In this document: one piece after another, positions 23,666 to 31,951 of the stretch | How the letters are laid out: each line of letters opens with the position of its first letter | Numbering within the stretch: position 1 is the stretch's first letter | Assembly (NCBI GenBank): GCA_902770635.1 | Contig: CACXTX010000033.1 | Location: 1-45,562, forward strand | Source: an uncultured Prevotellaceae bacterium | GTDB lineage: Bacteria > Bacteroidota > Bacteroidia > Bacteroidales > Bacteroidaceae | Direction: 5' to 3' | DNA length: 45,562 nucleotides | The notes under the pieces: generated by a model | The model's database searches: none | Told to the model about the DNA's origin: nothing | The model's input: only the letters and a program-made list of their open reading frames with translations | Program-made: the position numbers and the translations under genes

Positions 23666-24179
23666 GATAACTAAGAGGATGTGCTCTTGATGGTCCATAT
23701 CAAATAACAGATAGTAGCAGCCCCCGCTGTTGCGTTCCGACTTGAAGCCGAGCTTCTTCATGGTCAGGCTGACACAACTCAGCAAAATAGGCGTTTCCCT
23801 TCTTATAGGCTGCCCGATAGTAGATGCCACCCTCGGCAGGATTGCTGTTCTCCCCCTCATACCAGTAGATGATGCGGAATTCCTCTCCACTGATGGTTTC
23901 ATACAGAAGAAGTACGTGTGAGTCCTCCATGAGCTTCCTTCTAACCTCATCCATCAGGGTTCTGTCCACGTGGTCTATATCGCAGATGACCAGTCCCGTC
24001 ATCGTGGTGACATGGGCAAGCTGCTTGCCGTTGCCATTGAAGAGTACCGCCACCGAGAAAGCAGGCATCATCATCTCTTTAACCTTCTTGTTAGCCTCTT
24101 GGCGTGTAATGGTCTTGGCCAGGTTCCGATAAAGTTCGGTCTTGTTTTTGACGTCCTGGTCGTACTGAAGAACAATGAC
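23642..24179 (-). pseudogene. VirE_N-domain gene remnant
   Basis: On the minus strand, bases 24179 down to about 23780 translate to a VirE N-terminal (primase/helicase-associated) domain piece: FSVAVLFNGNGKQLAHVTTM, TGLVICDIDHVD, HVLLLYETISGEEFRIIYWY, AYKKGNAYFAEL. No proper start is found (an in-frame TGA lies at 24180-24182). Near 23775-23790 the match moves to another frame (KKLGFKSERNSGGCYYLLFD), indicating a frameshift. The downstream helicase part is missing. VirE-type genes often sit near Bacteroidota polysaccharide loci and mobile elements, so I read this as a decayed insertion, antisense to the operon. Confidence 0.65.
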
Positions 24180-24288
24180 TCACCTATGTGAATCATCGTA
24201 ATGCTTGAATTTTATGTTTCTTTAACTTTTATCGACCAATCAAATGAATATTTTCTGCAAAAATTGCAAATATCTCCCAATTTTTTAC

Positions 24289-24296
24289 TACTTTTG
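24289..24296 (+). promoter_or_regulatory. Internal promoter -7 element before wzm
   Basis: TACTTTTG with a weak -33. It would start a transcript with a ~190-nt leader to wzm, so the export and sugar genes may be expressed independently of upxY. Confidence 0.55.
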
Positions 24297-24299
24297 TAC

Positions 24300-24490
24300 C
24301 GATATAGTGCGCAATTCCGAGAAATCTACGGGTTTAACGCCCTAGTGTAGAGGTGGTAATTCGCTGGACTATACCCTTTTAGCCATTTCTTACCCCGTCC
24401 GTTTACTATGTAAAAGGACAAGGGAAAAGTATGCTTATAGGTGAAGTTTCAGCAAAATGGCCCCTCTTTGTGTAAATAACAGTTATTTTG
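24300..24490 (+). promoter_or_regulatory. Structured leader upstream of wzm
   Basis: About 190 nt without an ORF. Hairpins can be drawn: GGGTTTAACGCCC near 24330, and GTCC-TTTAC/GTAAA-GGAC at 24397-24419 with one mismatch, enclosed by ATACCCTTTT/AAAAGTAT. No riboswitch class is recognised. It may be an antitermination or attenuation leader. Confidence 0.4.
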
Positions 24491-24491
24491 T

Positions 24492-25337
24492 ATGGAAAAA
24501 GAATGGACTATGATTATCAGGCCCCAGGAAAAGCTCTGGAAAGTAAACTTGAAAGAGATCTGGGATTATCGTGACCTGATAGAACTCTTTGTAAAACGTA
24601 ATATCGTAACAGTGTATAAACAGACCGTATTGGGTATGGGGTGGTTTCTCATTCAGCCAGTATTGACAGTCATCATGAACATGGTGGTTTTTGGTGGTAT
24701 TGCCCAGATGAGCACCGATGGCCTGCCACAGGCACTGTTTTATCTGGCTGGTAATGTTTGCTGGTTCTACTTTTCGGATTGTCTGAACCAGACCTCCAGT
24801 ACCTTTTTGGCTAATCAAGGCATATTTGGTAAGGTATATTTCCCCCGTTTGGTAGTCCCTATCAGTACGGTCATCAGTAACCTTTTGCGTTTCGGCATTC
24901 AGTTAGGTTTATTTGTTGCGGTATATCTTTATTTCTTGATTAACGGAACAGATGTATGTCCCAATTGGGCGATTCTTATAGTTCCATTTCTTATTGTGAT
25001 GATGGCTGGCTTGGGCTTAGGCTTCGGCATTCTGATCTCATCTATGACGACGAAGTACCGTGACTTAACCATCCTTTTCACGTTCGTCGTCCAGCTCTGG
25101 ATGTATGCTACCCCCATTGTCTATCCCATCAGCATGGTCACCAACGAGACTTTACGTACCATTATCATGCTGAACCCCATGACCTCTATTATCGAGGCCT
25201 TCAAATACGCTACCCTTGGCCAGGGTTATTTCTCATGGGAAGCCCTCGGCTATAGCTTCGCCTTTATGTCCATCCTCCTTGTCTGGGGTGTTGTGATATT
25301 CAACAAGGTACAACGCTCATTCATGGACACGGTGTAA
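24492..25337 (+). CDS. wzm: ABC-2 type polysaccharide export permease
   Basis: The 281-aa inner-membrane protein has six predicted membrane helices and the ABC-2 export motif VKRNIVTVYKQTVLGMGWF near the N-terminus, then FLANQGIFGKVYFPRLVVP and a C-terminal TPIVYPISMV / LNPMTSIIEAFKYA. It forms the channel with the Wzt ATPase downstream and exports the lipid-linked glycan. It has its own putative promoter and structured leader, and the wzt start is 139 bp downstream. Confidence 0.95.
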   Translation: MEKEWTMIIRPQEKLWKVNLKEIWDYRDLIELFVKRNIVTVYKQTVLGMGWFLIQPVLTVIMNMVVFGGIAQMSTDGLPQALFYLAGNVCWFYFSDCLNQTSSTFLANQGIFGKVYFPRLVVPISTVISNLLRFGIQLGLFVAVYLYFLINGTDVCPNWAILIVPFLIVMMAGLGLGFGILISSMTTKYRDLTILFTFVVQLWMYATPIVYPISMVTNETLRTIIMLNPMTSIIEAFKYATLGQGYFSWEALGYSFAFMSILLVWGVVIFNKVQRSFMDTV

Positions 25338-25433
25338 CTTTGACGTTCTCAAAGAAGGTATAAAGTGTTGTCTGGTGTGTGAATCGCTCGTCGAAGAACA
25401 GTATTTTTGGTAGCAAGCGAGCAAGCTTGAGCG

Positions 25434-25476
25434 AAGGTTAGGGTTAAGGTTAAATTTTCAACGAAAATTTTTTTTT
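25434..25476 (+). terminator. Terminator-like hairpin immediately before the wzt start codon
   Basis: AAATTTTC (25452-25459), AAC loop, GAAAATTT (25463-25470), then T6 to the ATG at 25477. It is preceded by TTAGGG/TTAAGG-type short repeats (25434-25451). An intrinsic-terminator shape inside an operon suggests attenuation or an antitermination target; the stem is AT-only and may be weak. Confidence 0.45.
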
Positions 25477-26721
25477 ATGAATGCAATAGAATTCGATCAC
25501 GTAGGTAAACAATATAGGCTGGGCCTGGTCTCTACAGGTACGTTCAGTGACGACCTGACTCGCTGGTGGACCATGCATGTCCGCCATAAGGAAGATCCAT
25601 TCCTGAAAATAGGCGAGACCAACGACCGCACCAAGAAAGGCGATAGCCGCTTTGTTTGGGCCTTGAAAGACATCAACTTCAATGTTGAACAAGGTGATGT
25701 TGTGGGTATCATTGGTAAGAATGGTGCAGGTAAAAGCACCCTGCTGAAGCTCCTCTCCCGTGTTACCACTCCAACCGTTGGTGAGATCCGTGCCCGAGGT
25801 CGTATAGCCTCTTTGCTAGAGGTGGGAACAGGCTTCCACCCCGAGATGACCGGTCGTGAGAATATCTTCATGAATGGTGCCATTATGGGCATGACCAAAC
25901 AAGAGATTACTCGTAAACTGGACGAGATTGTGGATTTCTCTGGCTGCGAACGTTATATCGACACCCCTGTGAAACGCTATTCCTCCGGTATGACCGTCCG
26001 TTTAGGATTTGCTATAGCCGCCCATTTGGAACCAGAAATCCTCGTTGTTGATGAAGTCCTGGCTGTTGGTGATGCAGAATTCCAAAAGAAAGCCATTGGC
26101 AAGATGCAGGATGTTTCGAAAGGGCAGGGTAGAACAGTATTGTTTGTGAGTCATAATATGGATTCCATGCTTAATCTCTGCCAAAAGGGTGTCCTTTTAG
26201 AAAATGGAAGTGTGAAATACATGGGTGACATAAGGTCGACAGTCTCTGAATATCTTGGAGGAGATAATGACAATAAATTTATTCAGAAAAAGCCTCAAAG
26301 TCCGCTGTTTATTTCTACAGTATTCTTTACAGGAACACATGAAAACCAGAGTGGTCTTTTTAATTTCGATGAAGATATCACTTTTACTGCTGTAATCAAG
26401 AAAGACGCTGATCTGAAGGTTGATAAGAATGCAGTGATGAGCGTTATTCTTATGACAGCAAACAGAACTCGGATATGTAATTATGAGATACCTATTGGAG
26501 ATATGCAAGAATCGGAAAGGTCTATAGAATTTCGTTATAAATCAAAAACGCTGTTACCTAACACCTATCTAATTAGAATAGTGATGCATATTCCTAATGT
26601 ACAGTTCTATGATAGGCAGGATACATGTTCTTTCAAAGTTTCCGATAATGGTACAGAGTTTTTGAAATACAATGGCACGGACAATGGCTTGATTATTTAC
26701 ACCCCAGATGTTAACATGTAA
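25477..26721 (+). CDS. wzt: ABC transporter ATPase of polysaccharide export
   Basis: The 414-aa protein has an N-terminal ABC domain with Walker A GKNGAGKST (80-88), signature YSSGM (168-172), Walker B ILVVDE (188-193) and the D-loop region VGDAEFQKK. Residues ~250-414 form a C-terminal extension (SPLFISTVFFTG...TCSFKV) like the Wzt carbohydrate-binding domain that reads the terminal cap of the glycan before export. Codon composition changes within the gene: the ABC half resembles upstream genes, the C-terminal half is strongly AT-rich. The start ATG 25477 abuts a hairpin-T tract. Confidence 0.95.
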   Translation: MNAIEFDHVGKQYRLGLVSTGTFSDDLTRWWTMHVRHKEDPFLKIGETNDRTKKGDSRFVWALKDINFNVEQGDVVGIIGKNGAGKSTLLKLLSRVTTPTVGEIRARGRIASLLEVGTGFHPEMTGRENIFMNGAIMGMTKQEITRKLDEIVDFSGCERYIDTPVKRYSSGMTVRLGFAIAAHLEPEILVVDEVLAVGDAEFQKKAIGKMQDVSKGQGRTVLFVSHNMDSMLNLCQKGVLLENGSVKYMGDIRSTVSEYLGGDNDNKFIQKKPQSPLFISTVFFTGTHENQSGLFNFDEDITFTAVIKKDADLKVDKNAVMSVILMTANRTRICNYEIPIGDMQESERSIEFRYKSKTLLPNTYLIRIVMHIPNVQFYDRQDTCSFKVSDNGTEFLKYNGTDNGLIIYTPDVNM

Positions 26722-26726
26722 AAGTA

Positions 26727-27590
26727 ATGACGCAGGAGAAGTTTATATTAATCAAAACGTTGAGCGCTTTTAGCTCTTTTTGTGAGGAAAACCATTTGAC
26801 GTATTATGCTGCTTATGGTACGGCTTTAGGAGCTGTTAGACATCATGGTTTTATTCCGTGGGATGATGATATTGACGTACATATGCCTAGGACTGATTAT
26901 CAGCGTTTATTGGAAATGCGAGATAAAATACCTTCCCCTTATCAGTTGGCTGATATTTCAGAGAGGGGTTATACGGCTCCTTTTATGAAATTTATGGATA
27001 TGAGCACTACGATATGGGAATTTGAAAGAATTCCATATATGCTAGGGGTTTATATTGATATATTTCCTTTGGACGAATGTTCTGAGGATGTGGCTAAGGT
27101 GAGGGTGTTAAAAAAGAAACTTGATGATACTTTCTTTACCTATTTTAGAAGTCTTGAAAAGTGGAGCACGAAAGAACTGCTTTGGTGTTTAGTTCATAGA
27201 GATTGGAATAATTCTGAATGCATTCTGAAGAAAAAATACCATCATTTTTTCAAACAGGAATCATACCATCATCAAGTTGTTCGATTATTAAATGAATTAA
27301 GTTCTTATCCAACTGGATCTTTTTATGTAAGTTCCGCAGATGTTTATATAGATGATGCCATCTTTAAAAAAGAATGGTTTGGAACTCCTGTTGAAATGCC
27401 TTTTGAAAATATCACTATTAAGGTTCCTGAAGATTGTGACGGTTATTTACGTTTCTTATATGGTGATTATATGCAACTTCCATCTGAAGATGAACGGATA
27501 TCTCATCATTCTCGTTATTTTGTTTCGTTGGATAGAGGATATACAATAAAGGAAGCAAGAAAACTTTTGAAAAAGAGGTTGATGCGATAA
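26727..27590 (+). CDS. licD: LicD-family transferase (first copy)
   Basis: The 287-aa protein has the LicD hallmark block YAAYGTALGAVRHHGFIPWD + DDIDVHMPR (residues ~26-54). LicD proteins move phosphocholine, or other CMP-activated phospho/phosphono-alcohols, to sugars. With the AEP pathway and a LicC/PntC-type activating enzyme just downstream, the likely donor is CMP-AEP, which is inference. No signal peptide; cytoplasmic. It starts 5 bp after the wzt stop and is AT-rich. Confidence 0.93.
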   Translation: MTQEKFILIKTLSAFSSFCEENHLTYYAAYGTALGAVRHHGFIPWDDDIDVHMPRTDYQRLLEMRDKIPSPYQLADISERGYTAPFMKFMDMSTTIWEFERIPYMLGVYIDIFPLDECSEDVAKVRVLKKKLDDTFFTYFRSLEKWSTKELLWCLVHRDWNNSECILKKKYHHFFKQESYHHQVVRLLNELSSYPTGSFYVSSADVYIDDAIFKKEWFGTPVEMPFENITIKVPEDCDGYLRFLYGDYMQLPSEDERISHHSRYFVSLDRGYTIKEARKLLKKRLMR

Positions 27591-27651
27591 GCAACGTTCT
27601 TCTCTAATCTCGTAATAGTTTATAGTTAATTTAGGAATATTTTTATATATA

Positions 27652-28962
27652 ATGGCAAAGATTGTATATTTAGGCATGATAGGAGACATCATGCATCCAG
27701 GTTATATCAACATCATTAACAAAGCAGCAGAATATGGTGATGTGATGATTGGCTTGTTTACGGATAAGGCTATTGCGACGCATAAGCGTCTGCCTTACCT
27801 TACCTACGAGCAGCGTAAGAATGTAATTGAAAATATCAAGGGTGTAAGTACGATAGTTCCCCAAGATGAATGGAGCTATGTGCCCAATTTGGAAAAATAT
27901 AAGCCGGATTACATCATTCATGGTGATGATTGGCTGTATGGTCCTGATAAATATCTCCGTGATGAAGTATTCAAATGCATGGAGAAACTTGGTGGCGAAG
28001 TGATAGAGATTCCTTACACCAAGGGAATTTCTGCATCTGGTCTGAAAGAGGAGATTGACTCATTGGGTGTCACCCCTCAGGCACGATTAGCTTCATTACG
28101 CAGATTGATTTCCGCAAAGCCCGTTGTTCGCATTCTGGAATCTCATAATGGCTTGACTGGCTTAATAGCAGAGCATACTGCTGTAGAGGTTAACGGTCAG
28201 CATCGTGAGTTTGACGGCATGTGGGCGTCTTCGTTAACAGACTCAACTTCTAAAGGTAAACCTGATATAGAAGCTGTTGACTTGACAACACGTTTACATG
28301 ATTTAAATGACACTCTGGAAGTAACAACTAAGCCTGTTATCTATGATGGTGACACGGGAGGAAAGGTTGAACATTTTGTATTTACTGTTCGCACTTTGGA
28401 ACGATTAGGTATCTCTGCTGTTATTATTGAGGATAAGGTGGGTTTAAAGCAAAATTCGCTTTTTGGTACTGATGCCATACAGACTCAAGATACTATTGAG
28501 GGTTTCTGCAATAAGATAAAGGCAGGTAAGGAGGCTCAGATTACTCGAGACTTTATGATTATTTCACGTTGTGAAAGTTTAATTGCAGGTAAGCCTGTTG
28601 ACGATGCTTTGGAGCGTTGTCATGCATATGTGGCAGCAGGTGCAGATGGTGTAATGATTCATTCAAAAAATAAAAGTGGTGACGACATCAAAGAGTTCTG
28701 TCAGCGTTTCCGGGAAAAGGATGCTCATACACCTATTGTTGCGGTGCCCACCACTTATAATCAGTTCACAGAAGAAGAACTGGCAGAATGGGGAATCAAC
28801 ATCGTCATCTACGCGAATCATATGCTTCGCGCAGCATATCCTGCAATGGTGAAGTGTGCAGAACGTATTCTAGAAACTTCCCGTAGTTTAGAAGCTTCCG
28901 ATGAATATTGTATGCCAATCAAGCAGATTCTGAATCTTATTCCTGGAACAAAGAAAAAATAA
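27652..28962 (+). CDS. aepX: Phosphoenolpyruvate mutase with N-terminal nucleotidyltransferase-like domain
   Basis: It rearranges PEP to phosphonopyruvate, the entry step of phosphonate synthesis. The C-terminal domain (residues ~155-436) has the PEP mutase signature EDKVGLKQNS (260-269), the Mg-binding YDGDTGG (231-237) and FDGMWASSLTDS (187-198). The N-terminal ~135 residues form a cytidylyltransferase-like fold (YLGMIGDIMHPGYINI, GISASGLKE), but the HxGH motif reads H15-P-G-Y18, so its second catalytic His is lost. The next three genes complete AEP synthesis and activation with 1-4 bp spacing, so they are certainly one operon. Confidence 0.95.
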   Translation: MAKIVYLGMIGDIMHPGYINIINKAAEYGDVMIGLFTDKAIATHKRLPYLTYEQRKNVIENIKGVSTIVPQDEWSYVPNLEKYKPDYIIHGDDWLYGPDKYLRDEVFKCMEKLGGEVIEIPYTKGISASGLKEEIDSLGVTPQARLASLRRLISAKPVVRILESHNGLTGLIAEHTAVEVNGQHREFDGMWASSLTDSTSKGKPDIEAVDLTTRLHDLNDTLEVTTKPVIYDGDTGGKVEHFVFTVRTLERLGISAVIIEDKVGLKQNSLFGTDAIQTQDTIEGFCNKIKAGKEAQITRDFMIISRCESLIAGKPVDDALERCHAYVAAGADGVMIHSKNKSGDDIKEFCQRFREKDAHTPIVAVPTTYNQFTEEELAEWGINIVIYANHMLRAAYPAMVKCAERILETSRSLEASDEYCMPIKQILNLIPGTKKK

Positions 28963-28966
28963 GCTC

Positions 28967-30091
28967 ATGATAAGACCTGAATTCTTTATAGAGAAACTAA
29001 GAGAGAACGGCATTGACTGTTTTGCTGGTGTGCCTGACAGTCTGCTAAAGAATATCTGTGCTTATATCACAGACCATTGTGATGCTGCACACAATATCAT
29101 TGCAGCCAACGAAGGTGCTGCCGTAGGCCTTGCCGCTGGTCATTATCTGGCGACAGGTCAGCCAGCTTGTGTGTATATGCAGAACAGTGGTGAGGGTAAT
29201 ATTATTAACCCGTTAGCCTCTCTCACAGATCAGGAAGTATATAACATCCCTGTTCTTCTCCTAATTGGCTGGCGTGGACGTCCTGGCGTTCATGACGAAC
29301 CGCAGCATGTCAAGCAGGGTAAAGTGACTACTGGTCTGCTGAATGTGATGGGAGTAAACTACGAAGTTCTTTCCAAGGAAGAAGATAAAGCTGAGATGCA
29401 GATTGAGAAAGCAACCCAAGCCCTTGCTAACAAAGAAGTCTTTGCACTGGTAATTGAGAAGGACACCTTTGAGGATTATAAACTTCAGAATGTTGAGGTG
29501 AATGACCTTACCATGTCTCGTGAAGAGGCTATCCAGACAGTTGCCGCTGCTCTTGGTGAGAAGGATTGCATTGTTTCTACCACTGGCATGATTAGCCGTG
29601 AGCTCTTTGAGTATCGTGCGGCTATGAACCAAGGCCACGAACGTGATTTCCTGACCGTTGGCAGTATGGGTCATGCCTCTCAGATTGCTTTGGGTATTGC
29701 TATGGCAAAGCATGACCGCAAAGTTTGGTGCTTTGATGGCGATGGTGCTGCCATTATGCACATGGGCTCTATGGCTATTGTGGCTAACAAGACTCCTAAG
29801 AACTATGTTCATGTAGTATTTAATAATGGTGCTCATGACTCTGTAGGAGGTCAGCCTACTGTTGGTTTGAAGATTGATTTGCCTGCTGTTGCTAAGGCTG
29901 TTGGTTACAAGGAAGTTTTTAGTGTAGATAATAAAGAGGATTTATTAGATTGTTTGAAGGCATTAAGTTTGGTTGAAGGGCCAGTTCTTTTGCAGGTGTG
30001 TGTGAAGAAAGGAAATCGCAAAGACCTTGGTCGCCCCACCACAACACCTATCCAGAATAAAGAAGCATTAATGAATTTCTTAGAGAAATAA
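28967..30091 (+). CDS. aepY: Phosphonopyruvate decarboxylase
   Basis: It decarboxylates phosphonopyruvate to phosphonoacetaldehyde with thiamine diphosphate, the irreversible step that drives the PEP mutase reaction. The 374-aa length is usual. N-terminal GVPDSLLKNICAYI (residues ~20-33) and the catalytic Glu in AANEGAAVGLAAG, then the ThDP/Mg motif GDGAAIMHMGSM with downstream FNNGAHDSVGGQP, are visible. The start is 5 bp from the aepX stop. Confidence 0.96.
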   Translation: MIRPEFFIEKLRENGIDCFAGVPDSLLKNICAYITDHCDAAHNIIAANEGAAVGLAAGHYLATGQPACVYMQNSGEGNIINPLASLTDQEVYNIPVLLLIGWRGRPGVHDEPQHVKQGKVTTGLLNVMGVNYEVLSKEEDKAEMQIEKATQALANKEVFALVIEKDTFEDYKLQNVEVNDLTMSREEAIQTVAAALGEKDCIVSTTGMISRELFEYRAAMNQGHERDFLTVGSMGHASQIALGIAMAKHDRKVWCFDGDGAAIMHMGSMAIVANKTPKNYVHVVFNNGAHDSVGGQPTVGLKIDLPAVAKAVGYKEVFSVDNKEDLLDCLKALSLVEGPVLLQVCVKKGNRKDLGRPTTTPIQNKEALMNFLEK

Positions 30092-30094
30092 AAT

Positions 30095-31225
30095 ATGAGA
30101 CCAATAAAAAGAAATGTGTTGCTGAACCCAGGTCCGGCAACGACAACAGATACCGTCAAATATGCTCAGGTTGTACCTGACATTTGCCCACGTGAGAAAG
30201 AGTTTGCTGGTTTGATGAAAGGCCTGCGTAGTGATTTGTGTAAGGTGGTGCATGCTCCAGAACCCGAATACACCTCAGTACTCTTCTGTGGCTCTGGCAC
30301 AATCAATATTGATGTTTGCATAAATTCTTTGGTTCCAGAAGGCAAGAAGATACTTGTCGTTAATAACGGTGCTTATAACACCCGTGCAGTTGAGGTATGT
30401 GAGATGTATCATATCCCCCATATTAATCTGAAATCCTCAGTATATGAGCAGCCAAATCTGGCTGATGTGGAACTGGCTCTGAAAGAAAATCCTGATGTGG
30501 CTGTTGTTTATTGCTGCCACCATGAAACAGGAACAGGTGTGTTGAATCCTATCCGTGAAATTGGAGCATTGGCACATCAATATGGTGCTATCTTTGTGAG
30601 TGATACCACCTCTACCTTAGGTATGATTCCCCTTGATCTTGTCAAGGATAATGTAGATTTCTGTATGGCATCAGCTCAGAAGGGATTGATGGCGATGTCT
30701 GGTCTGAGCTTTATCATTGGCCGTAGGGATATTATAGAAGCATCAAAGAACTATCCCACACGCTCTTACTATTGCAATCTCTATATGCAGTATGAGTGTT
30801 TTGAGAAGACAGGTGAGATGCATTTTACCCCTCCTGTACAGACAATTTATGCGACCATTCAGGCATTGAAGGAGTATTTTGAGGTGGGGGAGGAAGCCAA
30901 GTTTGCTCGTCATCATGCTGTATATGAAGCTATTCATAAGGGTGTTGCAGAATTAGGCTATAAGACAGTTATTGATCCTAATATTGAATCAGGACTGGTT
31001 GTTTCCGTTCTCTATCCAGACGATCCAAACTTCTCTTTCGAGAAAATTCATGACTATTGCTATGATCGTGGCTTTACAATCTATCCTGGCAAGATTAGTA
31101 CAACAAATACTTTCCGCCTTTGTGCTTTAGGAACGATTACACCTGATGATATCAAGGATTTTTTTGTGGTACTAAAAGAAGCTATGGAGGCAAATAATAT
31201 TAAAGTACCTGCTCAATATAAGTGA
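30095..31225 (+). CDS. aepZ: 2-aminoethylphosphonate:pyruvate transaminase, biosynthetic
   Basis: A PLP enzyme of fold type I that makes 2-aminoethylphosphonate from phosphonoacetaldehyde. The family start RNVLLNPGPATTTDTVK, the FCGSGTINID phosphate-binding loop, VSDTTSTLG, and the PLP lysine K196 (SAQKGLMAMSG) are seen; 376 aa fits. In degradative operons the same family (PhnW) runs in reverse, but aepX and aepY next to it show the biosynthetic direction. Confidence 0.95.
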   Translation: MRPIKRNVLLNPGPATTTDTVKYAQVVPDICPREKEFAGLMKGLRSDLCKVVHAPEPEYTSVLFCGSGTINIDVCINSLVPEGKKILVVNNGAYNTRAVEVCEMYHIPHINLKSSVYEQPNLADVELALKENPDVAVVYCCHHETGTGVLNPIREIGALAHQYGAIFVSDTTSTLGMIPLDLVKDNVDFCMASAQKGLMAMSGLSFIIGRRDIIEASKNYPTRSYYCNLYMQYECFEKTGEMHFTPPVQTIYATIQALKEYFEVGEEAKFARHHAVYEAIHKGVAELGYKTVIDPNIESGLVVSVLYPDDPNFSFEKIHDYCYDRGFTIYPGKISTTNTFRLCALGTITPDDIKDFFVVLKEAMEANNIKVPAQYK

Positions 31226-31226
31226 T

Positions 31227-31943
31227 ATGATAAGAACAGCTGTGATTATGGCCGCTGGTTTGGGCAGCCGTTTTGGGAAGATGACTGAGACGATGCCTAA
31301 AGGTTTTATAGAGGTAGGTGGACAGTCAATGGTTATCCGCTCCATTGAAACATTGATTGCATGTGGAATCAACCGCATAGTTATTGGAACTGGTTATAAG
31401 AAAGAAGCTTATGAGGCATTGAAAACAAAATATCCACAGATAGAGTGTGTTTTTAGTCCTCGTTTTGCTGAGACCAATAGTATGTATACGCTCTATAATT
31501 GCCGAGAAGTAATAGGTGATGATGATTTCATCCTATTGGAATCTGATATTGTTTATAGCAAGAATGCTATTACGGAACTTCTTGAAAACGAGCATGCTGA
31601 TATTATGCTGATTACGCCAGTTACTAAGTTTCAGGATCAGTACTATGTAGAGTATGATGAGCATGGTATATTGACCCGTTGCTCTACAAACAAAGCAGAG
31701 ATTGATGCGAAAGGAGAACTGGTCGGTATTCATAAATTATCATCCTCATTCTATCATAAATTATGTGTTGAATATGAGAAGATTATAAAAGGAAACCCAA
31801 AACTTGGTTATGAATATCAGTTACTATGGATGTCCCAAAACATTAGCCCAGTCTATGTTCTAAATGCTTACGATGTTAGTTGGTATGAAATTGATGATGA
31901 GGAAGATCTAAGATTTGTTGAGCACAATTTTTCATTTAATTAA
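31227..31943 (+). CDS. pntC: CTP:phospho(no)alcohol cytidylyltransferase, LicC/PntC type
   Basis: The 238-aa nucleotidyltransferase has the pyrophosphorylase-type loop MAAGLGSRFG (residues ~8-17), the Lys of MPKGFIEVGG, the metal-binding Asp in LLESDIVYS and a C-terminal WYEIDDEEDL. LicC activates phosphocholine; PntC-type relatives activate 2-aminoethylphosphonate with CTP. Its place directly after the AEP transaminase (1 bp) argues for CMP-AEP as product, to be used by the LicD proteins on either side. The gene symbol is by context. Confidence 0.88.
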   Translation: MIRTAVIMAAGLGSRFGKMTETMPKGFIEVGGQSMVIRSIETLIACGINRIVIGTGYKKEAYEALKTKYPQIECVFSPRFAETNSMYTLYNCREVIGDDDFILLESDIVYSKNAITELLENEHADIMLITPVTKFQDQYYVEYDEHGILTRCSTNKAEIDAKGELVGIHKLSSSFYHKLCVEYEKIIKGNPKLGYEYQLLWMSQNISPVYVLNAYDVSWYEIDDEEDLRFVEHNFSFN

Positions 31944-31951
31944 TTACTTTC

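Noticed and set aside
23642-24230. Intact mobile element
   Set aside because: No transposase, integrase or terminal repeats; only a frameshifted VirE_N fragment.
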